From NCBI GenBank assembly GCA_023678885.1, contig JAHCLQ010000882.1:62001-126000 (forward strand): a stretch of 64,000 nucleotides of DNA. Direction: 5' to 3'. This document shows positions 26,544 through 40,700 of this stretch, piece by piece; within the stretch, counting starts at the first letter, position 1, and each line of letters opens with the position of its first letter. The translations under genes were made by a program, and so were the position numbers. Origin of the DNA: Pogostemon cablin (lineage: Eukaryota > Streptophyta > Magnoliopsida > Lamiales > Lamiaceae). The notes beneath the pieces were generated by a model. It did no database searches and was not told the origin of the DNA. It worked only from the letters and a program-made list of their open reading frames with translations.

Positions 26544-29500
26544 TATATTTACTTCATTTTGATGCTTATTTACTTCATTACGATCAACATTTCCTTCGTT
26601 TTGATGCTTATTTACACCATTTTGATGCATATTTACCTCATTAAGATCTACATTTCCTTCGTTTCGAAGCATATTTATTTCATTACGATCAACATTTCCT
26701 TCGTTTCAATGCATATTTACTTAATTTTGATTCATGTTTACCTCATTATAAACAACATTTCTTTCATTTCGATGCATATTTCTTTCTTTTTGATGCACAT
26801 TTACATCATTTTGATGCTCATTTTCTCGTTTCGATGCATATATACTTCATTTTGATTCAAATTTTGATGCATATTTAATTCGTTTCGATGCATTTTTCCT
26901 TCATTTCGATTGATATTATCTTAATTTTGATGCATATTTAATAAATTACGATCAACATTTTCTTCGTTTCGATGCATATTTACTTTATTTTGATGGATAT
27001 TTACTTCATTACGATCAACATTTCTTTCATTTTGATGCATATTTACTTCATTTCGATGTATATTTCCTTCATTTTGATGCATATTTACTTTATTACGACC
27101 AACATTTCCTTCGTTTCTGTGCATATTTACTTCATTATGATGCATTTACCTCATTATGATCAACATTTCCTTCGTTTCGTTGCATATTTCTTTTGTTTTG
27201 ATGGACATTTACTTCATTTTGATGCTCATTTTCTCGTTTCCATGCATATTTACTTCATTTTGATTCAAATTTTGATGCATAATTTCTTCATTTTGATTGA
27301 TATTTACTTCGTTTTGATTCATATTTCCATCATTTTGATGCACATTTACTTCATTGCGATCAGCATTTCCTTCGATTCGATGCATATTTCCTTCAATTCG
27401 ATGCATATTTCCTTCATTTTGATTCAAATTTACTTCATTACGTTCAATATTTTCTTTGTTTTGATGCATATTTTCTTCATATTGATGCATATTTACTTCA
27501 TTACGATCAATATTTTCTTCATTTCGATGTATATTTACTTCATTTTGATGCATATTTACTTCATTACGATCAACATTTCCTTCGTTTCGATGCATATTTA
27601 CTTCATTTTGATGCATATTTACCTCATTTCGATCAACATTTCCTTCGTTTAGATGCCTATTTTTTGTTTTGATGCTCATTTTCTTGTTTCGATGCATATT
27701 TACTTCATTTTGATTCAAATTTTGATGCATTTTTCTTTCGTTTCAATTGATATTTACCACATTTTGATGCGTATTTCCTTCATTTTGGTGCAGATTTACA
27801 CCATTACATTCAACATTTCCTTCATTTTGATACATATTTTCTTCATTTTGATGCATATTTACTTCATTACGATCAATATTTCCTTCGTTTCGATGTATAT
27901 TTACTTCATTTTGATGCTTATTTACTTCATTACAATCAACATTTCCTTCGTTTTGATGCTTATTTACACCATTTTGATGCATATTTACCTCATTAAGATC
28001 TACATTTCCTTCGTTTCGAAGCATATTTATTTCATTACGATCAACATTTCCTTCGTTTCAATGCATATTTACTTAATTTTGATTCATGTTTACCTCATTA
28101 TAAACAACATTTCTTTCATTTCGATGCATATTTCTTTCGTTTTGATGCACATTTACATCATTTTGATGCTCATTTTCTCGTTTCGATGCATATTTACTTC
28201 ATTTTGATTCAAATTTTGATGCATATTTAATTCGTTTCGATTCATTTTTCCTTCATTTCGATTGATATTTACTTAATTTTGATGCATATTTAATAAATTA
28301 CGATCAACATTTTCTTCGTTTCGATGCATATTTACTTTATTTTGATGGATATTTACTTCATTACGATCAACATTTCTTTCATTTTGATGCATATTTACTT
28401 CATTTCGATGCATATTTCCTTCATTTTGATGCATATTTACTTTATTACGACCTACATTTCCTTCGTTTCTGTGCATATTTACTTCATTATGATGCATTTA
28501 CCTCATTATGATCAACATTTCCTTCGTTTCGATGCATATTTCTTTTTTTTGATGGACATTTACTTCATTTTGATGCTCATTTTCTCGTTTCCATGCATAT
28601 TTACTTCATTTTGATTCAAATTTTGATGCATAATTTCTTCATTTTGATTGATATTTACTTCGTTTTGATGCATATTTCCATCATTTTGATGCATATTTAC
28701 TTCATTGCGATCAGCATTTCCTTCGATTCGATGCATATTTCCTTCAATTCGATGCATATTTCCTTCATTTTGATTCAGATTTACTTCATTACGTTCAATA
28801 TTTTCTTTGTTTTGATGCATATTTTCTTCATATTGATGCATATTTACTTCATTACGATCAATATTTTCTTCATTTCAATGTATATTTACTTCATTTTGAT
28901 GCATATTTACTTCATTACGATCAACATTTCCTTCGTTTCGATGCATATTTACTTCATTTTGATGCATATTTACCTCATTACGATCAACATTTCCTTCGTT
29001 TAGACGCCTATTTTTTTGTTTTGATGCTCATTTTCTTGTTTCTATGCATATTTACTTCATTTTGATTCAAATTTTGATGCATTTTTCTTTCGTTTCAATT
29101 GATATTTACCATATTTTGATGCGTATTTCCTTCATTTTGGTGCTGATTTACACCATTACATTCAACATATTCTTCATTTTGATACATATTTTCTTCATTT
29201 TGATGCATATTTACTTGATTACGATCAATATTTCCTTCATTTCGATGTATATTTACTTTATTTTGATGCATGTTTACTTCATTACGATCAACATTTCCTT
29301 CGTTTTGATGCTTATTTACATCATTTTGATGCATATTTACCTCATTAAGATCTACATTTACTTTGTTTCGAAGCATATTTCTTTTATTTTGATAAATATT
29401 TACTTCATTTTGATGCATATTTACTTTATTTTGATGCAGATTTACTTCATTACGTTCAACATTTCCTTTGTTTTGATGCATATTTTCTTCATTTTGATGC

Positions 29501-32500
29501 ATATTTACTTCATTACGATCAATATTTTCTTCATTTCGATGTATATTTACTTCATTTTGATGCATATTTACTTCATTACGATCAACATTTCCTTCGTTTT
29601 AATGCTTATTTACATCATTTTGATGCATATTACCTCATTAAGATCTACATTTCCTTCGTTTCGATACATATTTCTTTCGTTTCAATGAATATTTACTTCA
29701 TTTTGATGCATATTTACTTCATTGCGATCAACATTTCCTTCGTTTCGATGCATATTTACTTTATTTTGATGCATATTTACCACATTATGATCAACATTTC
29801 CTTCGTTTTGATGCATATTTTTTTGTTTTGATGCATATTTACTTCATTTTGATGCTCATTTTCTTGTTACGATGCATATTTACTTCATTTTGATACAAAT
29901 TTTGATGCATTTTTCTTTCGTTTCAATTGATATTTATTTTATTTTGATGCATATTTCCTTCATTTTGATGCAGATTTACTCCATTACGTTCAACATTTCC
30001 TTCATTTTATGCATATTTTCTTCATTTTTATGCATATTTATTTCATTACGATCAATATTTCCTTCGTTTCGATGTATATTTACTTCATTTTGATGAATAT
30101 TTACTTCATTACGATCAACATTTCCTTCGTTTTGATGCTTATTTACATCATTTTGATGCATATTACCTCATTAAGATCTACATTTCCTTCGTTTCGATGC
30201 ATACTTCTTTCGTTTCAATGAATATTTACTTCATTTTGATGCATATTTACTTCATTGCGATCAACATTTCCTTCGTTTCGATGCATATTTACTTCATTTT
30301 GATGCAAGTTTATCTCATTATGATCAACATTTCCTTCGTTTCGATGCATATTTCTTTCGTTTTGACGCACATTTACTTCATTTTGATGCTCATTTTCTCG
30401 TTTCGATGCATATTTACTTCATTTTGATTCAAATTTTGATGCATATTTACTTCGTTCGATGCATATTTCCTTCATTTCGATTGATATTTACTTAATTTTG
30501 ATGCATATTTACTAAATTATGATCAACATTTAATTCATTTCGATGCATATTTACTTTATTTTGATGGATATTTACTTCATTACGATCAACATTTCTTCAG
30601 TTTTGATGCATATTTACTTCATTTCGATGCATATTTCCTTCATTTTGATGCATATTTATTTTATTACGACCAACATTTCCTTCGTTTCGATGCATATTTA
30701 CTTCATTATGATGCATTTACCTCATTATGATCAACATTTCCTTTGTTTCGATGATATTTCTTTTTTTTATGGACATTTACTTCATTTTGATGCACATTTT
30801 CTCGTTTCGATGCATATTTACTTCATTTTGATTCATATTTTGAGGCATAATTTCTTCATTTTGATTGATATTTACTTCATTTTGATGAATATTTCCAACG
30901 TTTTGATGCATATTTACTTCACTGCGATCAACATTTAATTCGATTCGATGCATATATCCTTCATTTCGATGTATATTTCCTTCATTTTGATGCAGATTTA
31001 CTTCATTTTGATGCATATTTACTTCATTACGATTAATATTTTCTTCATTTCGATGCATATTTACTTCATTTTGATGCATATTTACCTCATTACGATGAAC
31101 ATTTCCTTCGTTTTGATGCCTATTTTTTTTGTTTTGATGCACATTTACTTCATTTTGATGCTCATTTTCTTGTTTCGATGCATATTTACTTCATTTTGAT
31201 TCATTTTTCTTTCGTTTCAATTGATATTTACCTTATTTTGATGCATATTTCCTTCATTTTGATGCAGATTTACTCCATTACGTTCAACATTTCCTTCATT
31301 TTGATTCATATTTTCTTCTTTTTGATGCATATTTACTTGATTACGATCAATATTTCCTTCATTTCGATGTATATTTACTTTATTTTGATGCATGTTTACT
31401 TCATTACGATCAACATTTCCTTCGTTTTGATGCTTATTTACATCATTTTGATGCATATTTACCTCAATAAGATCTACATTTACTTTGTTTCGAAGCATAT
31501 TTCTTTTATTTTGATAAATATTTACTTCATTTTGATGCATATTTACTTTATTTTGATGCAGATTTACTTCATTACGTTCAACATTTCCTTTGTTTTGATG
31601 CATATTTTCTTCATTTTGATGCATATTTACTTCATTACGATCAATATTTCCTTCGTTTCGAGGTATATTAACTTCATTTTGATGTTTATTTATTTCATTA
31701 CGATCAACATTTCCTTCGTTTTGATGCTTATTTACACCATTTTGATGCATATTTACCTCATTAAGATCTACATTTCCTTCGTTTCGATACATATTTCTTT
31801 CGTTTCAATGAATATTTACTTCATTTTGATGCATATTTACTTCATTGCGATCAACATTTCCTTCGTTTCGATGCATATTTACTTCATTTTGATACATATT
31901 TACCTCATTACGATCAACATTTCCTTCGTTTTTTATGCATATTTTTTTGTTTTGATGCATATTTACTTCATTTTGATGCTCATTTTCTTGTTACGATGCA
32001 TATTTACTTCATTTTGATACAAATTTTGATGCATTTTTCTTTCGTTTCAATTGATATTTATTTTATTTTGATGCATATTTCCTTCATTTTGATGCAGATT
32101 TACTCCATTACGTTCAACATTTCCTTCATTTTATGCATATTTTCTTCATTTTTATGCATATTTACTTCATTACGATCAATATTTCCTTCGTTTCGATGTA
32201 TATTTACTTCATTTTGATGTATATTTACTTCATTACGATCAACATTTCCTTCGTTTTGATGCTTATTTACATCATTTTGACGCATATTACCTCATTAAGA
32301 TCTACATTTCCTTCGTTTCGATGCATACTTCTTTCGTTTCAATGAATATTTACTTCATTTTGATGCATATTTACTTCATTGCGATCAACATTTCCTTCGT
32401 TTCGATGCATATTTACTTCATTTTGATGCAAGTTTATCTCATTATGATCAACATTTCCTTCGTTTCGATGCATATTTCTTTCGTTTTGATGCACATTTAA

Positions 32501-35500
32501 TTCATTTTGATGCTCATTTTCTCGTTTCGATGCATATTTACTTCATTTTGATTCAAATTTTGATGCATATTTACTTCGTTCAATGAATATTTCCTTCATT
32601 TCGATTGATATTTACTTAATTTTGATGCATATTTACTAAATTATGATCAACATTTTATTCATTTCGATGCATATTTACTTTATTTTGATGGATATTTACT
32701 TCATTACGATCAACATTTCTTCAGTTTTGATGCATATTTACTTCATTTCGATGCATATTTCCTTCATTTTGATGCATATTTATTTTATTACGACCAACAT
32801 TTCCTTCGTTTCGATGCATATTTACTTCATTATGATGCATTTACCTCATTATGATCAACATTTCCTTTGTTTCGATGATATTTCTTTTTTTTATGGACAT
32901 TTACTTCATTTTGATGCACATTTTCTCGTTTCGATGCATATTTACTTCATTTTGATTCATATTTTGAGGCATAATTTCTTCATTTTGATTGATATTTACT
33001 TCATTTTGATGAATATTTCCAACGTTTTGATGCATATTTACTTCACTGCGATCAACATTTAATTCGATTCGATGCATATATCCTTCATTTCGATGTATAT
33101 TTCCTTCATTTTGATGCAGATTTACTTCATTTTGATGCATATTTACTTCATTACGATCAATATTTTCTTCATTTCGATGCATATTTACTTCATTTTGATG
33201 CATATTTACCTCATTACGATGAACATTTCCTTCGTTTTGATGCCTATTTTTTTTGTTTTGATGCACATTTACTTCATTTTGATGCTCATTTTCTTGTTTC
33301 GATGCATATTTACTTCATTTTGATTCATTTTTCTTTCGTTTCAATTGATATTTACCTTATTTTGATGCATATTTCCTTCATTTTGATGCAGATTTACTCC
33401 ATTACGTTCAACATTTCCTTCATTTTGATTCATATTTTCTTCTTTTTGATGCATATTTACTTGATTACGATCAATATTTCCTTCATTTCGATGTATATTT
33501 ACTTTATTTTGATGCATGTTTACTTCATTACGATCAACATTTCCTTCGTTTTGATGCTTATTTACATCATTTTGATGCATATTTACCTCAATAAGATCTA
33601 CATTTACTTTGTTTCGAAGCATATTTCTTTTATTTTGATAAATATTTACTTCATTTTGATGCATATTTACTTTATTTTGATGCAGATTTACTTCATTACG
33701 TTCAACATTTCCTTTGTTTTGATGCATATTTTCTTCATTTTGATGCATATTTACTTCATTACGATCAATATTTCCTTCGTTTCGAGGTATATTAACTTCA
33801 TTTTGATGTTTATTTATTTCATTACGATCAACATTTCCTTCGTTTTGATGCTTATTTACACCATTTTGATGCATATTTACCTCATTAAGATCTACATTTC
33901 CTTCATTTCGAAGCATATTTATTTCATTACGATCAACATTTCCTTCGTTTAAATGCATATTTACTTAATTTTAATGCATGTTTACCTCATTATAAACAAC
34001 ATTTCTTTCATTTCGATGCATATTTCTTTCGTTTTGATGCACATTTACATCATTTTGATGCTCATTTTCTCATTTCGATGCATATTTACTTCATTTTGAT
34101 TCAAATTTTGATGCATATTTAATTCGTTTCGATGCATTTTTCCTTCATTTCGATTTATATTTACTTAATTTTGATGCATATTTACTAAATTACGATCAAC
34201 ATTTTCTTTGTGTCGATGCATATTTACTTTATTTTGATGGATATTTACTTCATTACGATTAACATTTCTTTCATTTTGATGCATATTTACTTCATTTCGA
34301 TGCATATTTCCTTCATTTTGATGCATATTTACTTTATTACCAGCAACATTTCCTTCATTTCGGTGCATATTTACTTTATTATGACGCATTTACCTCATTA
34401 TGATCAACATTTCCTTCGTTTCGATGCATATTTCTTTTGTTTTAATGGACATTTACTTCATTTTGATGCTCATTTTCTCGTTTCCATGCATATTTACTTC
34501 ATTTTGATTCAAATTTTGAGGCATAATTTCTTCATTTTGATTGATATTTACTTCGTTTTGATGCATATTTCCAACGTTTTGATGCATATTTACTTCATTG
34601 CGATCAACATTTCCTTCGATTCGATGCATATTTCTTTCATTTCGATGTATATTTCTTTCATTTTGATGTAGATTTACTTCATTACGTTCAACATTTCCTT
34701 TGTTTTGATGCATATTTTCTTCATTTTGATGCATATTTACTTCATTACGATTAATATTTTCTTCATTTCGATGTATATTTACTTCATTTTGATGCATATT
34801 TACTTCATTACGATCAACATTTCCTTCGTTTCGATGCATATTTACTTCATTTTGATGCATATTTACCTCATTACGATCAACATTTCCTTCGTTTTGATGC
34901 CTATTTTTTTGTTTTGATGCACATTTACTTCATTTTGATGCTCATTTTCTTGTTTCGATGCATATTTACTTCATTTTGATTCAAATTTTGATTCATTTTT
35001 CTTACGTTTCAATTGATATTTACATTATTTTGATGCATATTTCCGTCATTTTGATGCAGATTTACTCCATTATGTTCAACATTTCCTTCATTTTGATGCA
35101 TATTTTCTTCATTTTGATTCATATTTACTTTATTACGATCAATATTTCCTTCGTTTCGATGTATATTTACTTCATTTTGATGCTTATTTACTTCATTACG
35201 ATCAACATTTCCTTCGTTTTGATGCTTATTTACACCATTTTGATGCATATTTACCTCATTAAGATCTACATTTCCTTCGTTTCGAAGCATATTTATTTCA
35301 TTACGATCAACATTTTCTTCGTTTCAATGCATATTTACTTAATTTTGATTCATGTTTACCTCATTATAAACAATATTTCTTTCATTTCGATGCATATTTC
35401 TTTCGTTTTGATGCACATTTACATCATTTTGATGCTCATTTTCTCGTTTCGATGCATATTTACTTCATTTTGATTAAAATTTTGATGCATATTTAATTCG

Positions 35501-36352
35501 TTTCGATGCATTTTTCCTTCATTTCGATTGATATTTACTTAATTTTGATGCATATTTAATAAATTACGATCAACATTTTCTTCGTTTCGATGCATATTTA
35601 CTTTATTTTGATGGATATTTACTTCATTACGATCAACATTTCTTTCATTTTGATGCATATTTACTTCATTTCGATGCATATTTCCTTCATTTTGATGCAT
35701 ATTTACTTTATTACGACCAACATTTCCTTCGTTTCTGTGCATATTTAACTTCATTATGATGCATTTACCTCATTATGATCAACATTTCCTTCGTTTCGAT
35801 GCATATTTCTTTTGTTTTGATGGACATTTACTTCATTTTGATGCTCATTTTCTCGTTTCCATGCATATTTACTTCATTTTGATTCAAATTTTGATGCATA
35901 ATTTCTTCATTTTGATTGATATTTACTTCGTTTTGATGCATATTTCCATCATTTTGATGCATATTTACTTCATTGCGATCAGGATTTCCTTCGATTCGAT
36001 GCATATTTCCTTCAATTCGATGCATATTTTCTTCATTTCGATATATATTTACTTCATTTTGATGCATATTTACCTCATTACGATCAACATTTCCTTCGTT
36101 TAGATGCCTATTTTTTTGTTTTGATGCTCATTTTCTTGTTTCGATGCATATTTACTTCATTTTGATTCAAATTTTGATGCATTTTTCTTTCGTTTCAATT
36201 GATATTTACCATATTTTGATGCGTATTTCCTTCATTTTGGTGCAGATTTACACCATTACATTCAACATTTCCTTCATTTTGATACATATTTTCTTCATTT
36301 TGATGCATATCTACCTCATTACGACCAATATTTCCTTCGTTTCGATGTATAT
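26544..36352 (+). repeat. 21-bp satellite array, segment 4
   Basis: Continues the c block broken by LTR-3 (TATATTTACTTCATTTTGAT). Headers include 26813 a, 27221 b, 27671 c, 28165 a, 28572 b, 29023 c, 29851 c, 30385 a, 30789 b, 31157 c and 31975 c, followed by the 12.1 kb copy of segment 3. The c blocks starting at 29023 and 31157 are about 820 bases and look like c-b-c hybrids, joined through a TTTGATAAATATTTACTTC monomer and a GCAGATTTACTTCATTACG stretch that is normally b-type. No gene seen. Confidence 0.96.
27221..28571 (+). repeat. Reference a-b-c higher-order unit (1,351 bp here, 1,352 typical)
   Basis: A clean example of the level-4 unit in b-c-a order: b 27221-27670 (450), c 27671-28164 (494), a 28165-28571 (407). 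The c block equals 22 full 21-mers plus the two header monomers of 20 and 12 bases. The a block equals 17 full monomers plus 20, 12 and one 19-base monomer (ATGATGCATTTACCTCA), less one base lost in the T-run near 28545. The b block equals 19 full monomers plus 20, 12 and a 19-base T-run monomer. The whole unit repeats at offset 1,352 at 25.5/26.9/28.3 kb (first interrupted by LTR-3) and 39.0/40.4/41.7 kb. Confidence 0.8.
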
Positions 36353-36368
36353 TATAATATCTTAGTTC

Positions 36369-36690
36369 AACTAGATTTTTTTTAGAAAGCCCAAAACCTA
36401 TTTATTTATTTTTATAGCCCAAAAGGCAAGCCCAATTAAGCCCAACTAGATTTTTTTTAGAAAGCCCAAAACCTATTTATTTATTTTTATAGCCCAAAAG
36501 GTCAGCCCAATTAAGCCCAACTAGATTTTTTTAGAAAGCCCAAACTTATTTATTTATTTTGTGGCCCAAAGTTTCAGCTCACTTAAATGGCCTGATATAT
36601 AATTAGTAAGGCTAAAGTTAAAAAAAAAGAGAGAAGAACGGGAGAAGAAAAGCAAAAGAGGGGAAAGAAGAGAGTAAAGAGGAGAAACCC
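36369..36690 (+). promoter_or_regulatory. LTR-4 U3 promoter region
   Basis: Duplicate of the LTR-3 promoter region: three 75-base AGCCCA/GGCCCA units, ATATATAA at 36595-36602 and a GA-rich leader ending GAGAAACCC near 36690. Confidence 0.6.
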
Positions 36691-37572
36691 TTGTTGATCA
36701 AATTCTCCCTTACAACCCTCATCCTAGGTGGTGTCTATGTTGTTTTGAGGTAAGTGGTGTGTGAATTAAGCTTCCTTCTTCCATGATTTTGTAATTTTGT
36801 GGGGTTTTTCTTTTTGGTATGTGGGTAATTTGCAGACTGTTCGAACTGATTTTGACATAGCTATTGCCATCGAAACTTTGCAAACTTAATTTCTGTACGT
36901 AGCTGAACTCGTTAGCTTTCCGTAGCCACTTGAAACGCCTCAATCCGATTATTCTACAATTAGTTATGATTTTTCTCGTAAACTGCCGCTAGCTGGAAAA
37001 TTTAAGAAATTTTATGTCGAATTCAAACTTATTTTTTTATCGTTTCGTTTAGTTAATGTATTGAAACGGTTATATGGGATTGGGAACTGATGTTAAGGAG
37101 TTACATGCCATTTTTATTTAATATCGACTCGTTCGAACTCGATTAGGATTTGTTTTTAGCAATGAAAGGGATGTTAACGCTAATAGTTAGTTATATTTAA
37201 TTTGTCATAAATTGCCCATCTCCTTTCTAGGTAAAGAACCATCGACGAAGGGCAAGGGACCGACTTCAGATTCCGGAGAGAGTTAATCACTTCCTTGTGA
37301 GTTGATAATTCGGGAACGCCTTCTCTTGTGGGAAGTGTGGACCCTCGATAAATGTGCATTTATTTTAGTTTTAGTTAATTGATAAGAAAATTATTTGGTA
37401 TTGTGTTATGTGGTAAAGAGCCTGATTGGCTCGATTGCTCTGGTTAGAGTCATGTTAGTCATTTTATGAGTATTATTGATTTCTGGTTATTCTTGTGTGC
37501 CAATTAAGACTCTAACTTGAGTCGTTATTCATCTTATGATGCACATGCATATGTATGCCTGGTACCAAGGTT

Positions 37573-37702
37573 AAGTAGCCCGAATTGGTCACGGTTCGGG
37601 TGAGTTGGAGCGACATTGGTTAAGTAGCCCGAATTGTCGCGGTTCGGGTGAGTTAGAGTGACAACCAAGTTGCCCGGGATTGGCAAACCAGGGTGAGTTA
37701 GA
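37573..37702 (+). repeat. Three-copy hairpin repeat inside LTR-4
   Basis: Duplicate of 25471-25600 with both CCCGAA/TTCGGG stems intact. Confidence 0.6.
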
Positions 37703-40700
37703 TCTAACGGGGCACCTGTCCATTTGCCAAATACTGATACTCTGGAGGGTGATCGTTAGATGGATTAGTCTATTATAGATTCAGTCAACGTCACCGGTGT
37801 GGGACATGCATGTCATATATGTTTATATGTTTGATCATTTCAAGTATTCACGTCGATATTGAATTGTGAACTTTAGCACTTGGCGTGTTGAGAAAGAATA
37901 TTAATGTGCATTTTATCTAGAGTAACGGTGACGGGCTTGGACTGTCTCTCGACGGAGAGCTCAGTTCGAGGAGGATATTGACTACCCACGCGTCTTTTAT
38001 GTGATAACATGTTGTTTGAACTAATTGTGTTATTCGTAAATGTGCACTAAGGTTTTTATTTTCATTAATATGTATACTGAGTGAGAAATAGTTATTGTGG
38101 GACGAAATGTGGGATTTTATGTTATGAACCGCAAGTGGAATACATGCTTCGTATAAGGGTCGGGGTGACCGGCTTATCACCTCACTGAGCTAGTGGTTTT
38201 GCTCACCCCCCATCATTCTTTCCTTTTCAGGCTGTTGATATCGTTTTGGTTGGAGCTTTTCCTATCGTTTGCTCGTCATCCAATCCGTGTTTTGGGTACT
38301 TTCTCTTTTATGTAAATTGACGGATTCATTGGCGAGATTGTATAGTTTATATTTGGTGACCCCCTTGATGTTCTTTTTGTACCTTCGCGATGTTATATCG
38401 TTCATGTATATTTTCTTTAAACTAAGTTACACCGTTGTATTTTGTACCTTTGTAAATCCTTGTTGATACTTTTTGAGATGATGACCTCGGGTTGTACCCG
38501 TTGTTATCAGTTGTTCAGCTCTACAGGTACTTGATAGCAAGCCTTACGTTTTCTATAAACTTTGTGGAGTGGAGTGCACCCATTCTGCGAAATTTATGGT
38601 TAACGTGGCGGTTGTCGCGTTCTGTCTGGGGGTCGGGGCGTGACATATATTTACTTCATTTTGATGCTTATTTACTTCATTACGATCAACATTTCCTTCG
38701 TTTTGATGCTTATTTACACCATTTTGATGCATATTTACCTCATTAAGATCTACATTTCCTTCGTTTCGAAGCATATTTATTTCATTACGATCAACATTTC
38801 CTTCGTTTCAATGCATATTTACTTAATTTTGATTCATGTTTACCTCATTATAAACAACATTTCTTTCATTTCGATGCATATTTCTTTCTTTTTGATGCAC
38901 ATTTACATCATTTTGATGCTCATTTTCTCGTTTCGATGCATATATACTTCATTTTGATTCAAATTTTGATGCATATTTAATTCGTTTCGATGCATTTTTC
39001 CTTCATTTCGATTGATATTATCTTAATTTTGATGCATATTTAATAAATTACGATCAACATTTTCTTCGTTTCGATGCATATTTACTTTATTTTGATGGAT
39101 ATTTACTTCATTACGATCAACATTTCTTTCATTTTGATGCATATTTACTTCATTTCGATGTATATTTCCTTCATTTTGATGCATATTTACTTTATTACGA
39201 CCAACATTTCCTTCGTTTCTGTGCATATTTACTTCATTATGATGCATTTACCTCATTATGATCAACATTTCCTTCGTTTCGTTGCATATTTCTTTTGTTT
39301 TGATGGACATTTACTTCATTTTGATGCTCATTTTCTCGTTTCCATGCATATTTACTTCATTTTGATTCAAATTTTGATGCATAATTTCTTCATTTTGATT
39401 GATATTTACTTCGTTTTGATTCATATTTCCATCATTTTGATGCACATTTACTTCATTGCGATCAGCATTTCCTTCGATTCGATGCATATTTCCTTCAATT
39501 CGATGCATATTTCCTTCATTTTGATTCAAATTTACTTCATTACGTTCAATATTTTCTTTGTTTTGATGCATATTTTCTTCATATTGATGCATATTTACTT
39601 CATTACGATCAATATTTTCTTCATTTCGATGTATATTTACTTCATTTTGATGCATATTTACTTCATTACGATCAACATTTCCTTCGTTTCGATGCATATT
39701 TACTTCATTTTGATGCATATTTACCTCATTTCGATCAACATTTCCTTCGTTTAGATGCCTATTTTTTGTTTTGATGCTCATTTTCTTGTTTCGATGCATA
39801 TTTACTTCATTTTGATTCAAATTTTGATGCATTTTTCTTTCGTTTCAATTGATATTTACCACATTTTGATGCGTATTTCCTTCATTTTGGTGCAGATTTA
39901 CACCATTACATTCAACATTTCCTTCATTTTGATACATATTTTCTTCATTTTGATGCATATTTACTTCATTACGATCAATATTTCCTTCGTTTCGATGTAT
40001 ATTTACTTCATTTTGATGCTTATTTACTTCATTACAATCAACATTTCCTTCGTTTTGATGCTTATTTACACCATTTTGATGCATATTTACCTCATTAAGA
40101 TCTACATTTCCTTCGTTTCGAAGCATATTTATTTCATTACGATCAACATTTCCTTCGTTTCAATGCATATTTACTTAATTTTGATTCATGTTTACCTCAT
40201 TATAAACAACATTTCTTTCATTTCGATGCATATTTCTTTCGTTTTGATGCACATTTACATCATTTTGATGCTCATTTTCTCGTTTCGATGCATATTTACT
40301 TCATTTTGATTCAAATTTTGATGCATATTTAATTCGTTTCGATTCATTTTTCCTTCATTTCGATTGATATTTACTTAATTTTGATGCATATTTAATAAAT
40401 TACGATCAACATTTTCTTCGTTTCGATGCATATTTACTTTATTTTGATGGATATTTACTTCATTACGATCAACATTTCTTTCATTTTGATGCATATTTAC
40501 TTCATTTCGATGCATATTTCCTTCATTTTGATGCATATTTACTTTATTACGACCAACATTTCCTTCGTTTCTGTGCATATTTACTTCATTATGATGCATT
40601 TACCTCATTATGATCAACATTTCCTTCGTTTCGATGCATATTTCTTTTTTTTGATGGACATTTACTTCATTTTGATGCTCATTTTCTCGTTTCCATGCAT

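Larger units (their letters stand above)
19746..31847 (+). repeat. Left copy of a 12,102-bp tandem duplication, including LTR-3
   Basis: Matches the sequence 12,102 bases downstream almost base for base from 19746/31848, where the preceding monomer differs (TTAC against TTGC), to about 28870/40972. The whole of LTR-3 and its target duplications are included. The few differences seen by eye include 21328 A / 33430 T, 22158 C / 34260 T, 23632 A / 35734 T and 28453 T / 40555 A. Beyond about 28870 the left copy instead resembles sequence near 42.3-43.3 kb, so the right-hand part has been reshuffled. The start of the right copy falls exactly one offset after the start of the left, as expected for a tandem event. 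Confidence 0.88.
36353..38645 (+). mobile_element. Solo LTR, copy 4 (2,293 bp), a segmental-duplication copy of LTR-3
   Basis: Same length, ends (TATAATATC...CGTGACA) and TATAT flanks as LTR-3, exactly 12,102 bases away. I saw no difference between the two on reading through them, while copies 1 and 2 differ from them at many scattered positions. It is not an independent insertion. Internal landmarks sit at +12,102: site II units from 36369, TATA box 36595-36602, GTAAGT 36750-36755, hairpin repeat 37573-37702. Confidence 0.85.
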
